Positions 55,760 through 63,864 of a DNA stretch of 64,000 nucleotides are shown here, one piece after another (the stretch's first letter is position 1; each line of letters begins with the position of its first letter). The stretch spans positions 216,368 to 280,367 of the forward strand of contig JALGSV010000007.1 in assembly GCA_029821755.1 (NCBI GenBank). The letters run 5' to 3'. The notes under the pieces were generated by a model. The model was not told the origin of the DNA, ran no database searches, and worked only from the letters and a program-made list of their open reading frames with translations. The stretch comes from Candidatus Zipacnadum vermilionense (GTDB taxonomy: Bacteria > Armatimonadota > Zipacnadia > Zipacnadales > Zipacnadaceae). The translations under genes and the position numbers were made by a program.

Positions 55760-56707
55760 TTGCCCACCACCCTCTCCATCTGTATCGTCAACTGGAACAC
55801 CCGCAACCACCTGCGGCGCTGTCTTGACGCCTTGCGGCAGCACACCGCCGACCTGGCCCCCGTCGTAGTCGTCGTGGACAACGGCTCCACCGACGCCAGC
55901 GCCGACCTGGTCCGCGCCGAGTTCCCCGAAGTTCTCCTGATCGCCAACCCGGACAACCGCGGGTACGCCGCCGGCTCCAACCAGGCCCTTAGCGCCGCGG
56001 AGGCCCAGTTCAAGCTCCTGCTCAATCCCGACGTGATCGTCTCGCCCGGCTCGCTGCAATACCTGGTGGACTTCCTGCGCGCCCAGCCTCGGGCCGGGGC
56101 GGTTGCTCCCCGCCTGCGCTATCCCGATGGTCGGGTGCAGCTAACCTGCCGCTCCTTCCCCACCCCCGACACGATTCTGTACGACGCCCTCGGCCTCTCC
56201 CGCCTCTTTCCCCGCAGTCCCCGTTTCGGCAAGTACCGCATGTCCTACTGGGCGCACGACGACGAGCGCCAGGTGGACCAGCCCATGGCCTCCGCCCTGC
56301 TCCTGCGTACGGCGATTCTGGACCAGGTGGGGGGCCTTGACGAGAGCTTCCCAATATTCTTTAATGATGTCGATTTGTGTTACCGGCTGCGCCAGGCGGG
56401 CGAGGAGATCTGGTTCACGCCACGCGCGGAGATGACTCACTACCACGGGGCTTCCACCTCCCAGGTCTGGCGGCAGATGCTGAACCAGTCTTACGCCGGT
56501 TTCGTCCATTTTTATGAGAAGCACTATTGCGGGCGCCTGTCCTGGTTAGCTTACCTCGGTGCGCGTCTGTTGCTGTCGATCGGCTTTGCTCTTCGCCGAC
56601 TCCGGCTCCGTCTGGGTGGTGGGGAGGGACCGTACCGTCCGGCATGGCAGGAAGATATGCAGCGCACATCGCAGCAAGGAGAAGGGGACGGCAGATGTGG
56701 CAGATAG
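55760..56707 (+). CDS. Glycosyltransferase family 2
   Basis: 315 residues. The GT-A signature TLSICIVNWNTRNHLRRCLDAL opens the chain, followed by VVVVDNGSTDASADLV (near 33-48), LLLNPDVI (the DxD-type acidic site) and FFNDVDLCYRLRQAGEEIW (near 196-214). Members move a sugar from a nucleotide donor to lipid or polysaccharide, and the acceptor is not known. A TTG at 55760 is the start because the fold begins within five residues; a ribosome site is lacking close by. It overlaps the deacetylase gene by 13 bases. Confidence 0.88.
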   Translation: MPTTLSICIVNWNTRNHLRRCLDALRQHTADLAPVVVVVDNGSTDASADLVRAEFPEVLLIANPDNRGYAAGSNQALSAAEAQFKLLLNPDVIVSPGSLQYLVDFLRAQPRAGAVAPRLRYPDGRVQLTCRSFPTPDTILYDALGLSRLFPRSPRFGKYRMSYWAHDDERQVDQPMASALLLRTAILDQVGGLDESFPIFFNDVDLCYRLRQAGEEIWFTPRAEMTHYHGASTSQVWRQMLNQSYAGFVHFYEKHYCGRLSWLAYLGARLLLSIGFALRRLRLRLGGGEGPYRPAWQEDMQRTSQQGEGDGRCGR

Positions 56708-58389
56708 GATCGGACAGCCGGGCGCAGGCCCTGCACCCGCCGGCCGTGCGCAGTTCACCTGCAGCATGGCCGCCTGAGCGGAGGGAAAGGGAGGCGGTGG
56801 CGCAGGCCGCGGCCTACCGGCGCATCGCTGCGGGCATTCTGCTGCTAGCTCTGCTCGTCATTTGCCTCCTGCTCAGCCTCCACCCCCGCCACCTCTACCT
56901 CAACGGTCAGGTCACTCCTCTGGGTAAGGTCGGCACCGCAGCCGACGGCGCCCGCCTACTGGGCCTCGCGCTGACCCCCGGTGACCAAGTAGACGTGAAG
57001 GGCAACACGCTGGTGCGGGGGGGGGGCCTTCCGCCGCGGATCATGCGCAACGGCCAGTCGGCGTCCCCCGGAGAAGTTATCCGTGGCGGGGATTGTCTGA
57101 CGGTCGTGCCGAGACGCCACATACAGGAGCCGGTGGACACCAAGGTTCGCCTGCTGTCGCCAGTATTGCGCGGAGCTGACGCTCGCCGTGCGGCGGCGGT
57201 CGCCGATCCCCCCGCTGTAGGCTTGCGGCGGGTGGAGCGCGGCCATTTTAGTGGCAAGCTGGCCCTGGTGGAAACCGCCGAGGCCGCGCCGTTGGTCGCC
57301 TCCGGCTCGGCCCAGCGCAAGCTCATCGCCCTCACCTTCGACGACGGCCCCAGTCCCTCCTACACCCCCTCGATTCTGGCCATCCTCAAGCAGCATGCGG
57401 CGCGGGCCACCTTCTTCCAACTGGGAGTATGCGCGGTCGGCCACCAGGACCTGGTTCGGGCCGTGGTAGCCGGTGGGCACGAAATCGCCGTCCATTCCTG
57501 GAAACATCCGCAGCTCACCAAGCTGAGCAGCGCCCAAGTGCAAGACGATCTGCGCCGCTGCATTGACCTCTTCCACAAGATCGCCGGTCCCGACTTGCCG
57601 ATACACTGGATGCGCCCGCCTTACGGTGCCACCAACGCCTCGGTCAAGGCCTCCATCGAGGCGGTCGGCCTCAAGCAGATCCTGTGGAACGTGGACCCCA
57701 ACGACTGGAAGCGGCCCGGCGCCTCGGTCATCTACCAGCGCATCATGAACGGCGCCCGCGACGGCGCCGTGGTCCTTATGCACGACGGCGGCGGCCCCCG
57801 CGAGGGCACGGTGGAGGCGGTGCGCCGGGCCGTCCCTGCACTTATCGCCAAAGGCTACGAGCTGGTCACGCTCTCCGAGATGATGGACAACGCCTCGCCC
57901 TTCTCCGGCGAGGTTATCTACACCATAGCTGGCGAGTCGTACCACGTTGCCCCGATTCTCGGTGCGGCGGTGAATATCGACGGCGCGGCAGTGGACTATG
58001 ACTTGCCGCTGCTGCAGTGCCGCGGCCAGGTGCTGGTCCCGGCAGTGCCCACCTTTGCCCGCCTGGGGACCACCTGCCAGTACGACGCTCCCACCCAGAG
58101 CCTGCTGCTAACCTCGCCCTCCGGCAACTACCGGGTGCGCCTGGGCAGCCTGCGCCTGGAGAAGAACGGCCAGGAGGTGCAGTTGAGCCTCCCCGCGCTG
58201 CTCTACCGCGACCGCGCCTACGTCCCGCTGTGGGCGGTGATGAACATGACGGGCGGCCAAGTCTTATGGGACGCCCCGGGCAAGGCCCTCTGGCTCTACT
58301 CCCCCGGCGTCCCCACCAACCAGGCTGGTCCCCCCGCTGCGACCCTGGGCGAATGGATCACCGGCAGCGCAATGGAGGCCGCGGCGTAG
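56695..58389 (+). CDS. Membrane-anchored polysaccharide deacetylase with stalk domain
   Basis: 564 residues from ATG 56695. A membrane helix lies at about 43-65 (RIAAGILLLALLVICLLLSL). The NodB deacetylase domain shows LTFDDGPSPSYTP near 216-229 (the metal Asp pair) and H-x3-H in VHSWKHPQ near 267. A copper amine oxidase N-like stalk domain (about 405-540) follows, with RDRAYVPLWAVMNMTGGQV. It would remove acetyl groups from cell-wall or capsule glycan at the membrane surface. The stop TAG (58387-58389) lies in a family C-like CGTAGGGGC. GT2 overlaps by 13 bases and it shares that transcript. Confidence 0.87.
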   Translation: MWQIGSDSRAQALHPPAVRSSPAAWPPERREREAVAQAAAYRRIAAGILLLALLVICLLLSLHPRHLYLNGQVTPLGKVGTAADGARLLGLALTPGDQVDVKGNTLVRGGGLPPRIMRNGQSASPGEVIRGGDCLTVVPRRHIQEPVDTKVRLLSPVLRGADARRAAAVADPPAVGLRRVERGHFSGKLALVETAEAAPLVASGSAQRKLIALTFDDGPSPSYTPSILAILKQHAARATFFQLGVCAVGHQDLVRAVVAGGHEIAVHSWKHPQLTKLSSAQVQDDLRRCIDLFHKIAGPDLPIHWMRPPYGATNASVKASIEAVGLKQILWNVDPNDWKRPGASVIYQRIMNGARDGAVVLMHDGGGPREGTVEAVRRAVPALIAKGYELVTLSEMMDNASPFSGEVIYTIAGESYHVAPILGAAVNIDGAAVDYDLPLLQCRGQVLVPAVPTFARLGTTCQYDAPTQSLLLTSPSGNYRVRLGSLRLEKNGQEVQLSLPALLYRDRAYVPLWAVMNMTGGQVLWDAPGKALWLYSPGVPTNQAGPPAATLGEWITGSAMEAAA

Positions 58390-58418
58390 GGGCTCGCCTT
58401 CCACCTCCCCCGTCCCTG

Positions 58419-58427
58419 TGCTATACT
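58419..58427 (+). promoter_or_regulatory. Extended -10 promoter of larE
   Basis: TGCTATACT (58419-58427), with no good -35. Transcription would begin around 58434, so the larE message is nearly leaderless (ATG at 58438). Confidence 0.75.
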
Positions 58428-58437
58428 CCCTTTCAGC

Positions 58438-59256
58438 ATGAACGACGTTGATTTGTCCGCCAAGGAAGACCGCCTTCAGGCGGTTCTTCGTGATATGGGG
58501 AGTGTGCTCATCGCCTTCTCCGGCGGCGTAGACAGCAGCCTGCTGTTAGCCGTGGCCCGCGAGGTCCTGGGAGACCGCGCGGTGGCTGCTACTGCCCGTT
58601 CGGAGGTCTATCCCGAGCCGGAGTTCCGCCAGGCCCAGGAGATCGCCACCCAACTCGGTGCGCGCCACCTGACCCTGGAGACCTCCGAGCTGGCTCTGCC
58701 ACACTTCACCGACAACCCGCCGGACCGCTGCTACTACTGCAAGCGGGAGCTGTTCACGCACCTGCAGGAGCTGGCCCGACAGGAGGGCCTGGCGTGGGTG
58801 GCTGATGGGGCGCAGGCCGACGACACCCGCGACCATCGCCCCGGCGCCCGCGCCGCCCAAGAGCTGGGCGTGCGCGCGCCGCTGCAGGAGGCTGGCCTGA
58901 CCAAGGACGACCTGCGGGAGCTTTCCCACCGGCGGGGCCTGCCCACCTGGGACGCCCCCTCCCGTGCCTGCCTGGCCTCCCGTTTTCCCTACGGCGACCA
59001 GATAAACCCGGAGAAGCTCCGCCAGGTCGCGGAGGCGGAGGCGTTCCTGGCCGAGGCCGGCTTCCGTCAGTACCGCGTACGCCACCACGGCTCGATTGCC
59101 CGCGTCGAAGTCCCTCCGGAGGACCTTGCGCGCCTGCTGGGAGAGCCCCTCCGCGAGCAACTGGTGGTGGCCCTGCGTGAGTTGGGATTCACCTACGTCA
59201 CTGTTGACCTGCAAGGTTTCAGATCGGGGAGTATGAATGAAACCCTCACCGGATAG
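58438..59256 (+). CDS. larE: LarE-type ATP-dependent sulfur transferase
   Basis: 272 residues. LarE donates sulfur to build the nickel-pincer nucleotide cofactor of lactate racemase-type enzymes. The PP-loop SGGVDSS is near 28-34. The DRCYYCKRELF segment (near 97) carries a CxxC, and the third cysteine lies in SRACLASRFPYG near 177, which in other LarE proteins is the sacrificial or cluster-binding cysteine. The three-cysteine layout fits the reported iron-sulfur class rather than the single-cysteine type. No larA, larB or larC gene is nearby. The ATG at 58438 is almost leaderless. It overlaps nadB by 20 bases. Confidence 0.85.
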   Translation: MNDVDLSAKEDRLQAVLRDMGSVLIAFSGGVDSSLLLAVAREVLGDRAVAATARSEVYPEPEFRQAQEIATQLGARHLTLETSELALPHFTDNPPDRCYYCKRELFTHLQELARQEGLAWVADGAQADDTRDHRPGARAAQELGVRAPLQEAGLTKDDLRELSHRRGLPTWDAPSRACLASRFPYGDQINPEKLRQVAEAEAFLAEAGFRQYRVRHHGSIARVEVPPEDLARLLGEPLREQLVVALRELGFTYVTVDLQGFRSGSMNETLTG

Positions 59257-60856
59257 TAGCGGGCCTGCGGAGATTCTGCGCTGCCGCTTCCTTGTCGTCG
59301 GTTCCGGCATCGCCGGTCTGTGGACGGCCCTGCACCTGGCCCCTCACGGTGACGTAACCGTCATCACCAAGAGCCGCCTGCGTGAGACCAATACCCAGTA
59401 TGCCCAAGGCGGCATCGCCGTCGCCCTACCTGCCGCCGATAGCCCCGAGTGGCACAAGGAAGACACTCTGGAAGCGGGTTCCGGCCTGTGCGACGTGCCC
59501 GCGGTGGAAGTTCTCACCCATGAGGGCCCGGAGATCGTCCGCGAATTGATTGATCACGGCGCCCGTTTCGATCATCTGAACGGTGAGCTGCTCTACGGCC
59601 GCGAGGCCGCCCACGGCCGCAATCGCATCATCCATGCCCACGGCGACGCCACCGGCGCCGAGGTTCAGCGCACCGCCAGCGAGGCGGTCGCCGGTCTGCC
59701 CGGTGTAACTGTCCACGAAGACATGGCAGCCGCTGACCTGTTGGTGCTGGACGGGCAATGCCTGGGCGTGGAGGCCCTGGACCTCGCACGAGGGCGCCGG
59801 GTACGCCTGCTGGCCGATTGCACGGTGTTGGCCACCGGTGGCGCCGGTGGTGTCTGGCGTTTCACCACGAATCCCCCGATCGCTACTGCCGACGGCCCCG
59901 CCTTGGCCTGGCGGGCGGGGGTCTATCTACGGGACATGGAATTCGTCCAGTTCCACCCCACCGCGCTGTGCGCCCCCGGTTACCCCAAGTTCCTCATCTC
60001 CGAGGCGGTTCGCGGTGAGGGCGCGCTCCTGGTGGACGCCGCCGGGCGTCGCTTCATGCCCGAGTACCATGAGCTGGCCGAACTTGCTCCGCGCGACGTG
60101 GTGGCCCGCGCCGTCTTCACCGAGATGACCCGGGCGGGGCAGGAGTGCGTCTATCTCGACTTCTCCCCGATCGGCGACCAACGGCTGCGCGAACGCTTCC
60201 CGGGCATCGTGGACGAGTTGCAGCGTCGCGGCTTCGACCCGTTCAACTCCCCCATCCCGATCAGCCCCGCCGCCCACTACATGATGGGTGGGGTCATGGC
60301 TGACCTGGACGGCTCCACCGCCCTGCCGCGCCTGTTTGCCTGTGGCGAGTGCGCCGACTACGGCGTCCACGGCGCCAATCGCCTGGCCTCCAATTCCCTC
60401 CTGGACGGCTTGGTCTTCGGCGTGCGCACCGCTCGCACCATGGCTCAGACCACCCCGCCTGACGCGGCTCTGTTGGCGCGTGCTACGGCGCAGCCCGCCG
60501 GCTGCCTGCACGCCCTGGACGTGGAGGCCAAGCCGGTTATCCAGCAGCTCGCCTGGGACCGCATCGGCATCGTCCGCGAGGGCCAGGGCCTGCGGGACGC
60601 CGTGGCGCAACTGAGCGACCTCACTGAGCAAATCCATCCCACCGAAATGGCTAGCTTGGCCGAGTTGGAGGCCGCTAACATGTGCCAGGTGGCTTGGATG
60701 GCGGGCACCAGCGCCCTCGCTCGCGAGGAGAGCCGCGGCGCCCATTACCGGTCCGACTTCCCGGAGTCGCGTGAGGAATGGCGCCGGCACATCCTCCTGC
60801 GCCAGGTCGAGGGAAAGACGGAGGTGTCGTACCAGCCGGTGACCGTGGAAGAATAG
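59237..60856 (+). CDS. nadB: L-aspartate oxidase
   Basis: FAD enzyme that oxidises L-aspartate to iminoaspartate, the first step to quinolinate. The 539 residues include the FAD site LVVGSGIAGLWTALHLA near 18-34, TQYAQGGIAVAL, FVQFHPTALCAPG near 236-248, the substrate-site region SPAAHYMMGGVMADLDGSTALP, and HGANRLASNSLLDGLVFG near 379-396. Length and order match NadB. The ATG start lies inside larE (20-base overlap), so both are cotranscribed. nadA, its metabolic partner, is 40 kb away. Confidence 0.93.
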   Translation: MKPSPDSSGPAEILRCRFLVVGSGIAGLWTALHLAPHGDVTVITKSRLRETNTQYAQGGIAVALPAADSPEWHKEDTLEAGSGLCDVPAVEVLTHEGPEIVRELIDHGARFDHLNGELLYGREAAHGRNRIIHAHGDATGAEVQRTASEAVAGLPGVTVHEDMAAADLLVLDGQCLGVEALDLARGRRVRLLADCTVLATGGAGGVWRFTTNPPIATADGPALAWRAGVYLRDMEFVQFHPTALCAPGYPKFLISEAVRGEGALLVDAAGRRFMPEYHELAELAPRDVVARAVFTEMTRAGQECVYLDFSPIGDQRLRERFPGIVDELQRRGFDPFNSPIPISPAAHYMMGGVMADLDGSTALPRLFACGECADYGVHGANRLASNSLLDGLVFGVRTARTMAQTTPPDAALLARATAQPAGCLHALDVEAKPVIQQLAWDRIGIVREGQGLRDAVAQLSDLTEQIHPTEMASLAELEAANMCQVAWMAGTSALAREESRGAHYRSDFPESREEWRRHILLRQVEGKTEVSYQPVTVEE

Positions 60857-60879
60857 CGGAGGGGCCGCCGCGCCTTCCC

Positions 60880-62517
60880 ATGCCCAGCTCCCGCCCTCAC
60901 AACCTCTCCCGTCCTCTCGCCGTCCTCGCGGCCTTCCTCGTTTTCGCCTTCCTGCTTACCTTCCGCCTGGGGGCGCGGGAGATGACCCTGGACGAGACTA
61001 TCACCGTCGGCCACACCGACAATCTCCGCGCTATCGCCGACGCCTTCCACCCCACGGGCTACTACTGGCTGGTCTATCATTGGAGGCAGGTCTTCGGCCA
61101 GAGCGACGGTGCGCTGCGGGCCTTCTCGGTCATCTGGGCCCTGATCGCCGCCGGACTGGTCTGGCTCCTGGCCCGCGCCTTGCTGCGGCCGGGGGAGGAC
61201 GTCCTGGCCCTGTGGCTGTTCATCCTCTCGCCTTTCGCCCTGCTCTACCTGCGCATGGCTCGTTACTTCTCGCTCACCCTGGTCGTCGCCCTGGCCGTCG
61301 CCTACCTGGCCCTGCTCGCCCACCGCGAGGGCAAGCTGCGCCACTACCTAGGCCTGGGCCTCGCCTCCACCGCCTTGCTGTGCACCAACTACCTCCCCTG
61401 CCTCTTCCTGCCGCTGGTCCACCTCTGGCTGCTCCCCGCCTCCCGGCGACGGCGGCAGGGGTGGAGCTGGGTCCTGGCCGCGGCGATTCCCCTCGCCCTG
61501 GTCGTCGCCCGGGCTTCCTGGATGATCTTCGCCGCTCGCAGTGTTGCCGGCACCGCCTCCGGCCCGCTCCCGCTCACGCTCCCCAGCCTCTCCCTCAAGC
61601 TCCTCCTCCCCTTCTACGCGGCCACGGTCGGCGAGACCACCGACTTCTGGCGCTTCTACCTGACGGTACCGGTGGCCCTGGTGGGGATGGCGCTATGGGT
61701 GACGGGGATGGCGGCGGTCTGGCGACGGCGAGATCCCGAGCGCTGGCTCTTGCTGCTCCCCTGGCCGCTGGCGGTACTGGGAGTGACGGCCGTGCTCAGC
61801 ACCGCGGCCGCCTCCGAGCCCTGGCCGCGAGTAAGCAGCCTCAGCCTCTTCGCCCTGCCCTTCTTCCTGATGACGGTCGTGGCGGGGTTCTCCGCGTGGG
61901 GCGGGCTTTCCAGCCCGCCCTCCCCGGAAGTACACAAAGCGCGGGCTAGAAAGCCCGCGCCACGGGGAATAGCAGCTCTCGTCCTCCTCGCCCTCTGGCT
62001 GGGCGCGCAGGTCTACGGAGTCTACAACTATCAGGCCCGCCGCCAGTTCCTCAACCCCGGCTACAACCTCCCCTGGCGGGAGGTCAACGCGATCATCCAG
62101 GCGCACGGCCGCCCGGGGGAGGTGGCCGTGGCCTGGTGGGACGGCACACCCCGGCGCTACTGGACCGGCCCGGTGCGCTTCGTGGACCTAGTGGACCGGA
62201 GCCTCACCTGGCAGAAGCTCCCGCCGGAGGTCGCGGACTTCCCCGACTCCGGTGTGGCCGTCTGGGTGATCGCCCGCGACCGTGGCTCCGACCTGGCCCG
62301 CACCTTCACCGACCGGCTCCTGGCGCAACTGGGCCGCCCGCCCGCGGTACGCAGTGACATCCGGCTGAGGCCCCTCTTTCCGGCGGAGAAACGCTGGCGC
62401 GAGCGCCTCGGCGGCCGCCCCGTGGCCGACTCCTGCCTCACCTTGTACCGCTTTGCCCCGCCGGGCTATCCTGCTGTGCCTCCGGGAACGGCTCGGCCCT
62501 CTCCGGGCCCGAACTGA
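60880..62517 (+). CDS. GT39/GT83-like membrane glycosyltransferase with in-frame repeat
   Basis: 545 residues, with about ten membrane helices and the ArnT/PMT-type start: AVLAAFLVFAFLLTFRLGAREMTLDETITVG, where the acidic residues of the first loop act in lipid-linked sugar transfer. ATG 60880 (MPSSRPHNLSRPLAVLA) has GGAGGGG 15 bases upstream. A family A palindrome (61891-61968) is read in frame as about 26 residues between two helices (near 338-363: AWGGLSSPPSPEVHKARARK). The donor is probably a polyprenyl-linked sugar and the acceptor an envelope glycan or lipid; both are inferred from the family. Confidence 0.82.
   Translation: MPSSRPHNLSRPLAVLAAFLVFAFLLTFRLGAREMTLDETITVGHTDNLRAIADAFHPTGYYWLVYHWRQVFGQSDGALRAFSVIWALIAAGLVWLLARALLRPGEDVLALWLFILSPFALLYLRMARYFSLTLVVALAVAYLALLAHREGKLRHYLGLGLASTALLCTNYLPCLFLPLVHLWLLPASRRRRQGWSWVLAAAIPLALVVARASWMIFAARSVAGTASGPLPLTLPSLSLKLLLPFYAATVGETTDFWRFYLTVPVALVGMALWVTGMAAVWRRRDPERWLLLLPWPLAVLGVTAVLSTAAASEPWPRVSSLSLFALPFFLMTVVAGFSAWGGLSSPPSPEVHKARARKPAPRGIAALVLLALWLGAQVYGVYNYQARRQFLNPGYNLPWREVNAIIQAHGRPGEVAVAWWDGTPRRYWTGPVRFVDLVDRSLTWQKLPPEVADFPDSGVAVWVIARDRGSDLARTFTDRLLAQLGRPPAVRSDIRLRPLFPAEKRWRERLGGRPVADSCLTLYRFAPPGYPAVPPGTARPSPGPN
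61891..61968. repeat. Family A palindromic repeat, in frame within a gene
   Basis: 78 bases, TCCGCGTGGGGCGGGCTTTC to GCGGGCTAGAAAGCCCGCGC and CACGGGGA. The length is a multiple of three, and the reading frame passes through without a stop codon. The copy lies in a loop between membrane helices. Confidence 0.8.
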
Positions 62518-62531
62518 GCGCCCCGACGGCC

Positions 62532-63134
62532 CTACCCTTCTTGCTGCAATCTCACCGCCAGCTCCTGCCCGGCCGCATGAACTTGGGGTAGCGCCGTCCA
62601 GTGATCGGCGATTTCCCCCTGCAGGTCTATCCGCGGGAAGATGAGGTCCTCGTACGGTCCGTCCCAGGTATCCCCGAACGACCGCACCACTCGTCGCGTC
62701 GCCCGGATCTGTCCCCGTGAGCGCCCGCCCAGTACCGACAGGAAAAGCAGCGGCCGTAGCTTCCCGTCTGCCGACAGCGGGTGGTGCAGCAAGTACTTGC
62801 GTGCCCACAGCGCCTGAGACCGATCGATCATCGCCTTGACCTGCGCCGTGACGCTGCCGAAGTAGATCGGCGAAGCCAGCAGCATGGCGTCCATGCGCTC
62901 GATCAGGTCATACACCGTCTGCATCTCATCCTTGATCACGCAGATCCCGGTGGCGGCGCAGCCTCCGCAATGCTGGCAAGCGACGAACTTCATCTGGTTC
63001 GGTCGCACCCACTCCACCACCGCGCCCTCTTCCTCGGCCCCCCGCACCGCCGCCTCCAGCAACATCTCCGTATTCCCGCCCCGGCGCGGGCTGCCCAACA
63101 CCGCCGCAATGAGCGGCTGCTTACTGCCCGACAT
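62532..63134 (-). CDS. Flavodoxin-family / NADPH-dependent FMN reductase-like protein
   Basis: 200 residues. The FMN phosphate-binding start LGSPRRGGNTEMLLEAA, CQHCGGCAATGICVIKDEM with extra cysteines that could hold a metal or a disulfide, and LASPIYFGSVTAQVKAMIDR near 86-105. Relatives act as iron-sulfur flavoproteins or NAD(P)H:FMN oxidoreductases. It ends a two-gene unit with the ferritin-like gene upstream (ATG 63134, 1 base after that stop). An oxidative-stress role fits the context but is not proven. Confidence 0.86.
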   Translation of the reverse strand: MSGSKQPLIAAVLGSPRRGGNTEMLLEAAVRGAEEEGAVVEWVRPNQMKFVACQHCGGCAATGICVIKDEMQTVYDLIERMDAMLLASPIYFGSVTAQVKAMIDRSQALWARKYLLHHPLSADGKLRPLLFLSVLGGRSRGQIRATRRVVRSFGDTWDGPYEDLIFPRIDLQGEIADHWTALPQVHAAGQELAVRLQQEG

Positions 63135-63135
63135 G

Positions 63136-63636
63136 CTACTCCTCCTCCGAGCGGCGGCAGGCCCGGCACAGTCGGCGCAGGCGCTCCACGTGCAGCTTCT
63201 CCTGCTCCAGGATGTCGTCCATGATCTCCCGGTGCGCCCCGCCCATCATGTGCCGCATCTCGTAGTAGAACAGGATGGTGTCCTTCTCAAACCCCAGGGC
63301 GAACTCCAGGACCTCGGCATCCGACTTCAGCCCCGGCAGTACCTTGTCCACCACCTCGTCACTCGGCAGCAGCCGCTCCTCCAGCAGGGCCTGAATGTAG
63401 GCCGACTTCTGCCCCGGGTACTCCGGGGCAGGCCGATGCTCGCCCTCCTCGGGCTGCATTGACTGGAAGGCGCTCTCGTGACGCTGCTCTTCCTTCGCCA
63501 GGAAGTCCAGCAGCCGCTTGACTTCCTCCAGATGGGCAAGGTTGGCGGCTCCCTGGTAGAAGGCGTACCCGTTCTGCTCCAACTGTACGGCGATATCCAC
63601 CATTTCGGAGGCACTGAAGACTCCCGCTTCCGGCAT
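63136..63636 (-). CDS. Ferritin-like (rubrerythrin-type) protein
   Basis: 166 residues, mostly helical. Di-iron ligand motifs of the rubrerythrin-type ferritin fold are visible: LEQNGYAFYQGAANLA (first Glu), AKEEQRHESAF with E-x-x-H, LGFEKDTILFYYEMRHMM and DDILEQEKLHVERLRRL with the second E-x-x-H. No rubredoxin-type C-terminal cysteines are seen. Such proteins reduce peroxide or store iron. It shares a transcript with the flavodoxin-like gene. ATG 63636 has a GGAG site upstream. Confidence 0.87.
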   Translation of the reverse strand: MPEAGVFSASEMVDIAVQLEQNGYAFYQGAANLAHLEEVKRLLDFLAKEEQRHESAFQSMQPEEGEHRPAPEYPGQKSAYIQALLEERLLPSDEVVDKVLPGLKSDAEVLEFALGFEKDTILFYYEMRHMMGGAHREIMDDILEQEKLHVERLRRLCRACRRSEEE

Positions 63637-63835
63637 GCCTGATCACTCCCTGCATTCAGCGGTAGCGCCCGGACTTGCCGGACGCGGGACAACGTTCTAC
63701 CTATTATGACGCAGCACCTGCAAGGACGTGCGATTCAGCTGCGTCGGTTTCTCCGCGGGGGAAGCATGGTCTTCCGGGCGCCCCTTCTGGCGAGTCCCAT
63801 CTCGTACAAAGATTCCAAGAAAGTAGTCGCAGGGG

Positions 63836-63864
63836 TTGACTTTTCCTCCCCCACCTTCTATCAT
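63836..63864 (+). promoter_or_regulatory. Strong sigma-70-type promoter at the window end
   Basis: TTGACT (63836-63841), 17-base spacer, TATCAT (63859-63864). It drives the plus strand out of the window. In 63865-64000 a GGAAGGAG sits at about 63910 but no complete gene is visible; the region may be a leader or the beginning of a gene that continues past 64000. In 63637-63835 I see nothing coding. Confidence 0.8.

Noticed and set aside
54659..56059. 466-codon minus-strand frame over the exported protein and GT2
   Set aside because: It spans two plus-strand coding regions and has the composition of a shadow frame.
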